Of a stretch of 64,000 bases of DNA, positions 46,771-57,860 are shown piece by piece. This DNA comes from Hyperoodon ampullatus (taxonomy: Eukaryota; Chordata; Mammalia; Artiodactyla; Ziphiidae). Numbering within the stretch: position 1 is the first letter of the stretch; every line of letters starts with the position of its first letter. Below the pieces are notes generated by a model. It was not told the DNA's origin, did not search any database, and saw nothing but the letters and a program-made list of their open reading frames with translations. The DNA is taken from the NCBI GenBank assembly GCA_949752795.1, contig OX457064.1, forward strand, positions 45,008,368 to 45,072,367, in the 5' to 3' direction. The position numbers and the translations under genes were made by a program.

Positions 46771-47656
46771 CTAGAGAAGTTCCTTTAGCATTTGTTGTAA
46801 AGCTGGTTTGGTGGTGCTGGATTCTCTTAACCTGTGCTTGTCTGTAAGGTTTTAATTTCTCCATCGAATCTGAATGAGATCCTTGCTGGGTAGAATAATT
46901 TTGGTTGTAGGTTTTTCCCTTTCATCACTTTAAATATGTCCTGCCCCTCCCTTCTGGCTTGCAGAGTTTCTGCTGAAAGATCAGCTGGTAACCTTATGGG
47001 CATTCCCTTATATGTTATTTGTTGCTTTTCCCTTGCTGCTTTTAATATTTTTTTTTGTATTTAATTTTTGATAGTTTGATTAATATGTGCCTTGGCATGT
47101 TTCTCCTTGGATTTATCCTGTATGGAACTCTCTGCACTTCCTGGACTTGATTGACTATTTCCTTTCCCATGTTGGGGAAGTTTTCAACTATATGCTCTTC
47201 CAATATTTTCTCAGTCCCTTTTTTTTCTCTTCTTCTCCTGGGACCGCTGTAATTTGCATATTGGTGCATTTAATGTTGTCCCAGAAGTCTCTGAGACTGT
47301 CCTCAATTATTTTCATTCTTTTTTCTTTATTCTGCTCTGCAGTAGTTATTTCCACTATTTTATCTTCCAGGTCGCTTATCCATTCTTCTGCCTCAGTTAT
47401 TCTGCAATTGATTCCTTCTAGAGAATTATTAATTTCATTTATTGTGCTGTTCTTCTTTGTTTGCACTTTCATTCTTCTAGGTCCTTGTTATACGTTTATT
47501 GTATTTACTCCATTCTGTTTCCAAGATTTTGGATCATCTTTACTATCATTACTCTGAATTGTTTTTCAGTTAGACTGCCCATTCCTCTTCATTTGTTTGG
47601 TCTGGTGGGTTTTTACCTTGCTCCTTCATATGCTACATATTTCTCTGTCTTCTCAT
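46771..47656 (-). pseudogene. Old L1 ORF1, broken
   Basis: From ATG at 47656 to TAG at 46771, with stops and shifts. The recognisable parts are the 94-codon frame 47188-47472 (EINNSLEGINCRITEAEEWI, coiled coil) and 47042-47269 (RVPYRINPRR, RNA-binding part). It lacks the 21-nt, one-heptad insertion seen in the two younger copies: ATGATCCAAAATCTTGG is uninterrupted here (near 47518-47538). Confidence 0.88.
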
Positions 47657-49573
47657 TTTGTTTAACTTCCTGTGTTTGGGGTCTTCTTTTCACGGGTTGC
47701 AGGTTCTTATTTGCCATTGTTTTGGTATCTTCCCCCCAGTGGGTGAGGTTGGTTCAGTGGATTGTGTAGGCTTCCTGCTGGAGGGGACTGGTGCCTCTGT
47801 TCTGGTTGGTGGGGCTGGATCTTGTCTTTTTGGTAGGTAGGGCCACGTCCAGTGGTGTTTTTTGGAGTGTTTGTGAACTTAATATGATTTTAGGCAACCT
47901 CTCTTCTAATGGGTAAGGTAGTGTTCCTGTCTCTCTAGTTGTTTGGCATGGGACATCCGGCACTGGAGCTTGCTGGCCGTTGGGTGGAGCTGGGTCTTAG
48001 CATTGAGATGGAAATCTCTGGGAGAGCTCTCGCCGATTGATATTACGTGGGGCTGGGAGGTCTCTGATGGTCCAGTGTCCTGAACTCGGCTCTCCCACCT
48101 CAGAAGCTCAGGCCTGGCACTGGGCTGGATCACCAAGACCCTGTCAGCCACACGGCTCAGTAGAAAAGGGATAAATAAATAAATAAATAATAATAGTGTA
48201 TTTTAAATAATTATTAAAAGAAAAAAATAAGAAGAGAGCAACCAAACCAATAAACAATTCCTCCAATGATAATGAGCACTAAAAACTAAACTAAGATAAA
48301 AATAAAAATCAGAAACAAATCAGTGACAGACAGCAAATCCCAAGTCTACAGTGCTTCCAATGTCCACTGCCTCAATTTTGGGATGATTCATTTTCTATTC
48401 TGGTATTCCTCAGATGCAGGGTACATCAAAGTTGACTCTGGGTATTGAATCTGCTATTCCTGAGGCTGCACAGAGAAATTTCCCTTTCTCTTCTTTGTTC
48501 GCACAGCTCCTGGGTTTCAGTTTTGGTTTTGTCCCCGCCTCTGCATGTAGGTCGCCCTCAGGCATCTCTTCCCGCCCAGACAGGGCGGGGTTAAAGCAGT
48601 GGCTGATTAGGGGTCCCTGGCTCACTCAGGCCAGGGGGAGGGAGAGGTACGGTAGTTATAATTGGAATGCGGGGCGAGCCTCGGCGGCAGAGGCCTGCAT
48701 AATATTGCAACAGCCTGAGGCGTGCCATGTGTTCTCCTGGGGAGGTTGTCCCTGGATCACGGGACCCTGGCAGTGGCAGGCTGCACAGGCTCCCGGGAAG
48801 GGAGGTGTGGATAGTGACCTGTGCTTGCACACAGGCTTCTTGGTGGATGCAGCAGCAGCCTTAGCATTTCATGCCTGTCTCTGGTGTCCACACTGATAGC
48901 CTCAGCTCACGCCTGTCTCTGGAGCTCGTTTAGGCAGTGCTCTGAATCCCCTCTCCTTGTGCACCCCGAAACAATGGTCTCTTGCCTCTTAGGCAGGTCC
49001 AGACTTTTTCCCAGACTCCCTCCTGGCTATCTGTCATGCACTAGCCCCCTGAAGCTGTCTTCACACAGCCAACCCCAGTCCTCTCCCTGGTGTCTGACCT
49101 CCAAAGCCTGAGCCTCAGCTCCCAGCCCCTACCCACCCCGGCAGGTGAGCAGACAATCCTCTCAGGCTGGTGGGTGCTGATGGCACCGATTCTCTGTGTG
49201 GGAGTCTCTGTGCTTTGCCCTCTGTACCCCTGTTGCTGTGCTCTCCTTCGTGGCTACAAATATTACCCCCCACCCACACCCTGTCCCCACCAGTGAAGGG
49301 ACTTCCTAGTGTGTGGAAACTTTCCTTTTTTCACAGCTCGCTCCTAGAGGTGCAGGTCCCATCCTTATTCTTTTGTTTCTGTTTGTTTTTTTCTCTTTTG
49401 CCCTTCCCAATATGTGGGGATTTTCTTGCCTTTTGGGGAGTCTGAAGTCTTCTGCCAGAGTTCAGTAGGTGTTCTGTAGGAGTTGTTCTACATGTGTATG
49501 TATTTTTGATGTATTTGTGGGGAGGAAGGTGATCTCCATTTCTCACTCCTCTGCCATCTTGAAGGTCTCCCCC
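47657..49573 (-). promoter_or_regulatory. Old L1 5' UTR, CpG-depleted
   Basis: Collinear with the 5' UTR at 21115-23222 but with most CpGs lost and an AT-rich, (AAAT)n-bearing stretch at 48160-48330 in place of the GA-rich and tandem-repeat segment. The YY1-like site reads AAGATGGCAG at 49551-49560. Frames such as 48414-48896 (160 codons) are by-products of GC content. Confidence 0.85.
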
Positions 49574-49689
49574 TATCTCCAACTTTTTAAGTGAGTGCCT
49601 GAGCCATATTTTTTTCCTCTGAGATGGAGAGGAAATATTTAGCGTCACAGAGCTTGGGAAAGGTATAAAGGGATTTGTGTGTATAAGGG

Positions 49690-50345
49690 GTGATTTATTT
49701 GTGTCTTCTTCAATTTCTTCATCAATATCTTATAATTTTCAGTGTATAAATTGCTTTTCTTTATGTAGGTGTTTTTTGCTATAAATTTCCCTTTTAGAAC
49801 TACTTTTGCTGAATCCAGTAAGTTTTGGCATATTGTGTTTCCCTTTAATTTGTCTTAAGATACTTTTTAATTTCCCTTTTGATTTCTTCTTTGACCCATA
49901 GTTGTTGTGGAGTGTATTGCTTAATTTTCACATATTTGTAAAATTTCTAGCTTTCTTCTCATTATTGGTTTCTAGTTTAATATGACTGTAGTTGGAAAAG
50001 ATACTTAATGTAATTTCTATCTTCTTGAATTTGTTGAGACTTGTTTTATGCCCTAATATATGATCTATCCCAGAAAATGTTCCATGTGTGCTTGAGAAAA
50101 TGTGTATTTGGCTGCTGTTGGATGGAATGCTTTGTATATGTTTGTTAGATCCATTTGGCTTATGGTGTTTTTTTAAATCCACTCTTTTCTTAATAACTGT
50201 TTCTCTGAATGATCTATCCATTTTTGAGAGTGGGATATTGAAGTTTCCAACTATTATTGCATTATTGTTTATTTCTCCTTTTAGTTCCATTAGCATTTGC
50301 TTTATATATTTAAGTGTTCCTATGTTGACTTCTAAGTTCATTAAC
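49690..50345 (-). mobile_element. Old L1M-type ORF2 fragment, antisense
   Basis: A more diverged L1 beside the end of the old L1. The 137-codon minus-strand frame 49928-50341 has IVGNFNIPLS and HILGHKTSLN, the endonuclease motifs, against VGDFN in the younger copies. At 49700-49740 a separate ORF2 piece is joined, so there is an internal deletion. Confidence 0.85.
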
Positions 50346-51000
50346 TTCTAAGTTCTTTGTTCTTGCTGTTTAAATATGTCTATGAAGCAGTCAGAGTACT
50401 GGTATTATCATTTCTGTTTTATAGGTGGGAAAGTTTAAATATGTTTCCTACAATGGTATTACTGTTTGAATTAGAACCCAAACCTTGGTTGATCCCAGTC
50501 TGGAGCTAAATTTGAGTGGAGCTTCTTTGTGTCAGTACTTCTGACCCAGCCCTCTCCTTGCCTCATGCCCTCCTCTGGCCACTTTACTCAGCTCGGCAGT
50601 GGGACTTTGGCATGTTAATTCCTGCCATCTCTCCACGCCTATAAAGGCTCGGTTTTCCATGATTAGAGTGGTTCATTCATTCTAGTTTGCACTTCATGTT
50701 ACCTTTTCTCCAAAAACTTTTCCCGCAGATATTCCCACGAATTGCTACAATTTTTCCTTTAGGGCTCTTCTCAAATCTCATTTCTGGGAGGGAGATCTTC
50801 TCTGACCACCCTGTCAAAGAACACACCTAGTTCATTCTATATCCCCTTACTTTGGTTTGTTTTTTTGTCACTGCTCTCATCTTTTCTTGATCTTATACTC
50901 TATATATTTATCTGTATACCTCCCCACTATAATATACACTCCATAAGACGAGGGACTTTTTTTGTTGCCACTCTGTTTATAGCATATAAAACTTGAGGTT
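50346..51000 (+). mobile_element. L2 LINE 3' end (about 50690-51000)
   Basis: TTTCTGGGAGGGAGATCTTC, TCTGACCACCCTGTCAAAG, ATAATATACACTCCATAAGAC, GAGGGACTTTTTTTG follow in the order of the L2 3' end in plus orientation. 50346-50690 is non-coding and unassigned. Confidence 0.75.
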
Positions 51001-51459
51001 TGGGGTAGGATTGATTGTATAAATTGTGTAAGTTAATGGACATCAAAGAGAGGATATTAGAATTGGAATGTTTCTCAAGGTTCATAAGGGAGAGGGAAAA
51101 CTTCATTCATGACCAATTACTAAACTAACATGTTTCTTGCTTAATGTCTTATAAGAACAAGAGAGAATTCATATATACTAATTAGTCATAAAATCAAGTG
51201 TACAAGTCTCAGTCTTTGGTTTTGAGTGATTCCAAATAATCATGACTAATTGAAGAAGTTAATTGATGGGTATTAATAGATGCATACAATAACAGAAAAA
51301 TAGAAAATGTGGAGAAAGCAAGTTGAGATTTAAAGGCAACTTAACTGTATTTCCCCTCTAATTTTATTGGTATCTTGTCAAACTCCCAAAACTATGTACT
51401 TGAATGTTTCATGAATGGTCCTACAATATTTCTCGAACTTCTTTTTTTATCCTTTACAT
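51001..51459. other. AT-rich DNA, nothing recognised
   Basis: No gene or named repeat. Confidence 0.4.
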
Positions 51460-51990
51460 TTTCTTTATTTTTTTAGTTGGAGAAGTAATGCATACTTATT
51501 GCAATGAGTAAATTAATTTTAAGATGTATAAAGAAAAAATGAATACTTTCATCCATTTATATCCCTATATCATTCTATAATGTAACCCAGTGTACTTCTC
51601 TTTATTCTCCATATCCTTAAACAATTACCTCCACATATATTTATAAAAACCAGAATTATACTGCATACTACTGTATAATTTGCTTTTTTCAGTTAATGAG
51701 ATAGCATGGTCACTCTTCAAATCCAGGGATATAAAACTTCCTCTTATTAAAAGCTACATGTTATTTCTCATGGACATACTGTCATTTATTAAGCCATTCT
51801 TTTATTGATGGGTATTATAGTTGATTCCAGATTTTTGCCATCATAAAAATGCTTCAGTAAATACATTTTGTAAATATATATTTTGTGTTTAGGAGATTCC
51901 CAAAGGGAGGATTACCAGATGAAAAGCTTTGTGTACTTCTAATTTTAAAAGATAATGAGGGATTATTTTCCAAAAGATTGTAAAATAAAA
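51460..51990 (-). mobile_element. Ancient L1M 3' end, antisense
   Basis: Strongly diverged but ordered landmarks: GTAATGCATACTTATTGC, ATTAAGCCATTCTTTTATTGATGG, GGGTATTATAGTTGATTCC, CCCAAAGGGAGGATTACCAG. The same order of inverted L1 3' sequence as in other old L1M copies. Confidence 0.65.
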
Positions 51991-53089
51991 TATTTATCTT
52001 GCTTTAAATTCACAAAGATTGTTGAGAGACCCCTGGGCTTCCTGCTGTTTTATTATAAATTCCAGATGATTCAGCTGTAATTTACAGATCTAAAAAAAAT
52101 TTCCTAACATCAATAATCATGAGCATTACATGGATATATTCATATATCCATAAAAATACATGTTTTTCAAATTCTACTGAATTGCCTAAAGCCAAGTTAT
52201 TATATTAAAAGTATGTTGAAATTTAAATTGAATATGTTTGCATAAACCAGAATCTTCAGTTTCTCTCTATGGAAAATATTCAGGAGCACAAAGAAGAATA
52301 AAAAAATCAAACAAGTAAACAGACAAAATTCCTTATCTGTAAGGGTTATCAGAAGCAGCATACATAGAACATAAACAGTACATTAATGAACAACTTGCTA
52401 AGAGAATTCTCAGGAGTGTAGCAGCAATTTTTCAAAAATTCATGCAAATTTCTCTCCTCAGCAAGACAACTGTGCTACTTCTTGTGATATATCCCTACTT
52501 CCCACAGTATTATAATTAAGATAATTCATAGCATAACTGAGTCAGAAGCAGGGATAAAAAAGAAGAAGTGAGTAAAAGGCCTCTACCACAAAGAAACTAC
52601 AAGGATTACATGAGGGACTGGATCCTGAGGATGCTTTATGAAAGGGGTCAGGACACAAATCAAATAAGGGGGAGCTTATTGATTTGGGGGGCAGTCTCCT
52701 GAAATTTGGGATTTAATATTCTGCCAAAGATCACAAGAGATGTTAGCAAGCATGCTGTAGCCATGTTAAGTGAGGTTAAAGTGCTAAATTTGTTATGTCG
52801 GACAACAGAAGAAGGATGAAAGAACTCGGAGAAGTGTGCATGCTAGAGTGAATATGCTACATAATGTTGGAAGACCTACCAGATTACTGTGTTTTATGGA
52901 AATGTCCAGGGGATACACCATTTATCAATGTCATAAGGCTATCTCTGATAAGAAAGGCATCAAAATCACTAAGAAGTTCAATGGTTATTCTCCTCTGTTG
53001 CTCAGGTATGATGGTAGGAGAGTCCATTACCTAACTAGGTAAAAAGCTATCATCTCTGTCCAGTTTCCAGACTTCAGCCAATTTCCAGA
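51991..53089. other. Non-coding DNA, possible outer part of an ERVL remnant
   Basis: No intact gene. The 68-codon frame 52836-53042 has no domain I can name. Its position directly upstream of the ERVL-like pol remnant suggests degraded retroviral internal sequence, but I see no motif to prove it. Confidence 0.3.
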
Positions 53090-53690
53090 CTTGTAGTCTG
53101 TTAATTGAAGAAAAGGCTAGATCCCCAGGAAAAGGACTCTACAATACATGACAAGCATACATGGTAATAAATCACCAAGGGACCTACAATGATTCACTTG
53201 ATTAACTGTATACTGGGGAAAAAGGGGTATGTTGAGGACTCAAATAATAGTTGTCATGGTCTTTTGTTAAAATTGGAGCATGTGGAGGCTAGGTAATTGA
53301 TAGGGTCTTGGCCATGGTCCAATTCACAGTGGGACTATTGTAAACTTATTCTGTGATTATTTCCCTAGTATCCAAATATATAATTGGGACAGACATACAA
53401 GATACTTGGTGCAAACCCCACAGTGGGCCTTTGGCTTGTATGGTAAGAGCTATCACAGTGTGGAAGGCCAAGTAAAAGCCTCTGGTACTTAGCCATCTCT
53501 GGCCAAGGTGTAGTAAGTCAAAAGGAGATTGCATCTGGGGTTAGGCATGAAAATCAGTGCCACGCTCAAAGACTTAAAGGATAAGTGGGTGGTCATCCCT
53601 ATATAGCTCCATTCAATAGTCTTGTCCCTCCAGAAACCAAACAGATCTTGGATAATACTTCAAAGAAGAATTACAAGATAATGAAATAGA
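53090..53690 (+). pseudogene. ERVL-like pol (protease to reverse transcriptase) remnant
   Basis: Degraded internal region of an old endogenous retrovirus. Short matches in changing frames carry the pattern. IIGTDIQDT (about 53382-53408) resembles the protease motif before the flap end. ISATLKDLKDKWVVIPI (about 53551-53600) resembles the start of ERVL reverse transcriptase, followed after a stop by a segment like the S-P-x-x-P-x-x-K-P-D-G run (LQKPNRSW). Frames are broken throughout and no LTR is identified beside it. Family assignment is by recognition of a short motif, so moderately sure. It codes for nothing now. Confidence 0.55.
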
Positions 53691-54534
53691 ACAAACATTA
53701 AATACAATGTTAAACACATTGTTCAAGAAAAGACTGTCCTGAAATAAAGAGCTAAATTTACACATTGAGAAAGGATAAGGCTAGGGAAAATTGACCCAGG
53801 TTAGCAGCATGACATATCCTAGTAATATTATGGGACACTAGGATAAGAGAAAACTCTAAGCTTCCAGGGAGAAATACCAAATCTCATATAAGGGCAGAAT
53901 GTCAAATTGACTTCACATTTCTTTTCACTGAGATTCAACATCAGCAGACAGTGAAGAACATACACATATGTTCTGAGAGTATAAATAAGTGAAATTGCTC
54001 TTCAGCTGTACAGATCGCAGTCATGCCACTTTGAACATGCAAGATGTAGGGAAATTTTTTACATGAGCCTACCTTAAGAAAGTGCTAGAAGACAGACTTT
54101 CCATGGCTAAGAGATGAGTGGGGAAACCAAGACTAAAGGATTGGCAATGAGAATTGAAAATATTTAACTATAGAATTACAACTATATATAATGGGCAGAT
54201 TAGGAGAACAGAATAGGATGTAAATGTATAGAAAAAGTAGAGAGGACATATCTAATCACATGGTGAGGAGAAGGGTGTTAAAAGATAAACCAAGGCATAT
54301 TAAGTATTTTAATTTATTTGAGCAAAAATAGATTCAAGTGGGGCAGTGCCAAACAAGAACTGGTTAAAAGCACTCTACTGACAGAAGCTATGGGAAAGAC
54401 TTATATAGGGAAGATGTGGCAGTAAAGACAGGAAATTATTTTATTGGCTATAGCTTCAAACCTGGTTGGCTGTTTGTAATTGGTTGTCCTTAGGTTTCAA
54501 TTTTGTAACCATGAGGCATTTATAGGCTTAGATT
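53691..54534. other. Non-coding DNA
   Basis: No exon or RNA gene. 54290-54540 and 54869-54930 read like an old LTR (AAGAACTGGTTAAAAGCAC, CCCCCTTGTTTAATTAA) split by the SINE, but I cannot name it. Confidence 0.3.
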
Positions 54535-54868
54535 CTGGTTTACTTATTTATTTATTTATTTATTTATTTATTATTATTTTTTTAATTTATGGCTGTGTTG
54601 GGTCTTCGTTTCTGTGCGAGGGCTTTCGCTAGTTGTGGCAAGCTGTGGCCACTCTTCATCGCAGTGCGTGGGCCTCTCACTATCGTGGCCTCTCTTGTTG
54701 TGGAGCACAGGCTCCAGCCGCGCAGGCTCAGTACTTGTGGCTCACGGGCCCAGCCGCTCGGCAGCATGTGGGATCTTCCCAGACCAGGGCTCGAACCCGT
54801 GTCCGCTGCATTGGCAGGCAGACTCTCAACCACTGCGCCACCAGGGAAGCCCCTGGTTTACTTATTTA
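54535..54868 (-). mobile_element. Long-form CHR-type SINE, antisense, with perfect target duplication
   Basis: The 16-bp duplication CTGGTTTACTTATTTA is at 54535-54550 and 54853-54868. The tail is (TTTA)n. The element continues beyond the short form (extra AATTTATGGCTGTGTTGGGT and GCTTTCGCTAGTTGTGGC, tail side), so it shows the long parent of the short SINEs. Frames of 78-110 codons over it are not genes. Confidence 0.95.
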
Positions 54869-55256
54869 GACCTCCATGGCATTGGAGCCACGGCAGTGTA
54901 ATAGCCCCCTTGTTTAATTAATTTAACAGGGTAAACAACTTAGGGATTAAGTAGTTTCTCAGATTGCCTCTTTTCTAATAGCTAGAATTCAAAGTATATT
55001 ATTTTAGTCTAACAGATCAAATGTAAGTATAAGCATCTTTGACATTTCAAAGGTTCTATATTAGAAAGAAAATCTTAGTAATACACAGTAGTGAAGAAGA
55101 GAGTGTGGAGGAAGAAAGAGAGAAGAAGTAAGGTAATTTTAATATTGCTTACAGTACAAAATTAATATTCTATAAATAGAGGAATAACAGCATAATGTAA
55201 AACTATAAAGCTAGCCAAGCTAGAACAACAGCAACAATACTTTATAAATATAAGAA

Positions 55257-55257
<1 letters not shown>
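54869..55257. other. AT-rich DNA, nothing recognised
   Basis: No gene. May belong partly to the old L1M that becomes recognisable downstream. Confidence 0.35.

Positions 55258-55287
<30 letters not shown>
55258..55287. repeat. (CA)n microsatellite
   Basis: About 15 uninterrupted CA units. Likely polymorphic. Confidence 0.95.
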
Positions 55288-55288
<1 letters not shown>

Positions 55289-55328
55289 CAAGATGCAAAG
55301 AAGCAGATCAACATAAAAAAATTATTTA

Positions 55329-55565
55329 AAAAAAAACTATGCAGGGCTTCCCTGGTGGCGCAGTGGTTGAGAGTCTGCCTGCTGGTGCAGGGGACACGAC
55401 TTCGTGCCCCAGTCTGGGAGGATCCCACGTGCCGAGGAATGGCTAGGCCCGTGAGCCATGGCCGCTGGGCCTGCGCATCCGGAGCCTGTGCTCCGCAATG
55501 GGAGAGGCCACAACAGTGAGAGGCCTGCGTACCGCAAAAAAAAAAACAAAAAAAAAAACTATGCA
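55329..55565 (+). mobile_element. Short CHR-type SINE with target duplication
   Basis: AAAAACTATGCA occurs directly before (ending 55343) and after the tail (ending 55565). Body 55344-55540 (GGGCTTCCCTGGTGGCGCAG to GCGTACCGC), then an A tail with one C. Confidence 0.95.
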
Positions 55566-55569
55566 AACA

Positions 55570-56362
55570 AAACTAAATAAAACCAGTTTGGTAAAATCAA
55601 ATATATTTGTCATTTTAATAAATGTAAATTGTCTCAATTCATCTATTAAAAGGCAAACAATTTCAGGATAGATCACAATGAAAAAGGCAACTGTGGGCTG
55701 TATACCAGAGAACTATCTAAGACAAAAGTGAAAGCAGGGTTAATAATCTTAATACCATACAAAATAGAAGTCAGGTCTAAAAGCAAAAAGTGAATTTCAG
55801 CTTCTGCCCATGAAGGATTAATTGCCATAGCAATTGCTATCCACTGGAAACATTTAGAAAACTGGAAAATTAAGTGAAATGATTGTTTTCAGGCAGGGGA
55901 CAGTAGGAGGAAGGAAAAGAATGTGGTCTCTGAGAGAAAAGAAACAAATGAAATGGGCCATAAGGTTGACCTGATTTCTGACTGTAGGTGATTTCCTGAT
56001 TACAATGCAAGGTGAGGAACCAAGAAAAAGCCTAGCTGAATTGAAAAGACAGAGATCAAAATTCCCTGATTTTGATCAGAGAGGCTGAGGGGGCTAGAAT
56101 TTGAAACTTTGAATAAGAGTGACAGAAAAGAGGGAACTGAGGAAAGAGAGGGAGAGGGAGAGAGTGAGAGCAAAAGAGAGAGCAAGAATAAGAAGTTCCA
56201 AGAATGGTAATTATGTGAAAAATATAAAATAATTTTTTTCTAATTTTAGTTTCTTTAAAAGATAATTGAAGTAACAGAAATGTATAGCTAAAAAATAGAT
56301 AAAATTGTAATGGAATTATAAAGAATATTCAAATAATCCAAAAGAAGGCAAGAAAGGGAAAC
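55570..56362 (+). mobile_element. Old L1M-type ORF2 pieces, plus orientation
   Basis: 55600-55790 matches in order the L1 endonuclease region (AAATGTAAATTGTCTCAATTC, ATTAAAAGGCAAACAATTTC, GTCAGGTCTAAAAGC). 56225-56362 recalls the linker region (TTTAGTTTCTTTAAAAGATAA). In between (55800-56220) nothing is certain, apart from a purine-rich AGAGAG stretch at 56140-56180. This is probably the same element that resumes at 57861. Confidence 0.5.
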
Positions 56363-57860
56363 AAAAAATAGTGGATCTCGGAACAGGATACAAAGCCCAG
56401 AGATAAACCCATGCACATATGGTCACCTTATTTCTGAAAAAGGAGGCAAGAATACACAATGGAGAAAAGACAGCCTCTTCAATAAGTGGTGCTAGGAAAA
56501 CTGGACAGGTACATGTAAAAGAATGAAATTAGAACACTCCCTAACACCATACACAAAAATAAACTCAATGGATTAAGGACCTAAATGTAAGACCAGATAC
56601 TATAAAACATAGGCAGAACACTCTATGACCTAAATCACAGCAAGATCCTTTTTGACCCACCTCCTAGAGTAATGGAAATAAAGACAAAAATAAGCGCATG
56701 GGACCTAATGAAACTTAAAAGCTTTTGCACAGCAAAGGAAACCATAAACAAGACCAAAAGACAACCCTCACAATGGGAGAAAATAGTTGCCAATGAAGCA
56801 ACTGACAAAGGATTAATCTCCAAAATTTACAAGCAGCTCAATAGCAAAAAAACAACCCAATCCAAAAATGGGCAGAAGGCCTAAATAGACATTTCTCCAA
56901 AGAAGATATACAGATTGCCAGCAAATACATGAAAGGATGCTCAACATCATTAATCATTAGAGAAATGCAAATCAAAACTACAATGAGGTATCACCTCACA
57001 CCAGTCAGAATGGCCATCATCAAAAAAATCTACAAACAATAAATGCTGGAGAGGGTGTAGAGAAAAGGAAATCCTCTTGCACTCTTGGTGGAAATGTAAA
57101 TTGGTACAGCCACTATGGAGAACAGTATGGAGGTTCCTTAAAAAACCAAACATAGAACTACCATATGACCCAGCAATCCCACTACTGGGCATATACCCTG
57201 AGAAAACCATAATCCAAAAAGAGTCATGTACCACAATGTTCATTGCAGCTCTATTTACAATAGCCAGGACATGGAAGCAACCTAAGTGTCCATCGACAGA
57301 TGAATGGATAAAGACGATGTGGCACATATATACAATGGAATATTGCTCAGCCATAAAAAGAAACGAAATTGAGTTATTTGTAGTGAGGTGGATGGACCTA
57401 GTGTCTGTCATACAGAGTGAAGTAAGTCAGAAAGAGGAAAACAAATACTGTATGCTAACACATATATATGGAAACTAAGGGAAAAAAAAGGTTATGAAGA
57501 ACCTACGGACAAGACATGAATAAAGGTGCAGACCTACTAGAGAATGGGCTTGAGGACATGGGGAGGGGTAGGGGTAAGCTGGGACAAAGTGAGAGAGTGG
57601 CATGGTCATATATATACTACCAAATATAAAATCAGTAGCTATTGGGAGCAGCCACATAGCACAGGGAGATCAGCTCGGTGCTTTGTGACCACCTAGAGGG
57701 GTGGGATAGGGAAGGTGGGAGGAAGGGAGATGCAAGAGGGAAGAGAGATGGGGAAAAATGGGTATGTATAGCTGATTCACTTTGTTATAAAGCAGAAACT
57801 AACACACCATTGTAAAGCAATTTTATTCCAATAAAGATGTTAAAAAAAATAGTAGGTCTC
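56363..57860 (+). mobile_element. 5'-truncated L1 with target duplication, plus strand
   Basis: AAAAAATAGTGGATCTC (56363-56379) matches AAAAAATAGTAGGTCTC at about 57844-57860 (two mismatches). Between lies the end of a young-looking L1 from GGAACAGGATACAAAGCCC through ORF2's C-terminus, the purine-rich 3' UTR and the long-type 3' end CCAATAAAGATGTTAAAAAA. About 1.46 kb, truncated in ORF2. Confidence 0.95.
56640..57478 (+). pseudogene. L1 ORF2 C-terminal fragment
   Basis: Frames 56672-56884 ([20 protein letters not shown]) and 57077-57478 (133 codons, [20 protein letters not shown] to MLTHIYGN) are ORF2 C-terminal sequence separated by stops. No endonuclease or polymerase domain is present. 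Confidence 0.92.

Larger units (their letters stand above)
36991..49588 (-). mobile_element. Old full-length L1, minus strand, split by a younger L1
   Basis: The target duplication TATCTCTAACTTTTT (36991-37005) matches TATCTCCAACTTTTT (49574-49588) with one mismatch. They enclose about 12.6 kb: a T tract, a 27-bp extra segment, the L1 3' end and ORF2 C-terminus (37041-38639), the nested plus-strand L1 (38640-44156), then the rest of ORF2 (44173-46710), ORF1 (46771-47656) and the 5' UTR to the L1 start near 49570. Removing the nested element leaves about 7 kb, so this was a full-length insertion. The YY1-like site has decayed to AAGATGGCAG (49551-49560) and most CpGs of the 5' UTR have become TG or CA, consistent with greater age. 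All frames are heavily broken. Confidence 0.93.

Noticed and set aside
55258..55287. Direct repeats resembling an array
   Set aside because: Plain (CA)n microsatellite with no spacers; not a CRISPR array.
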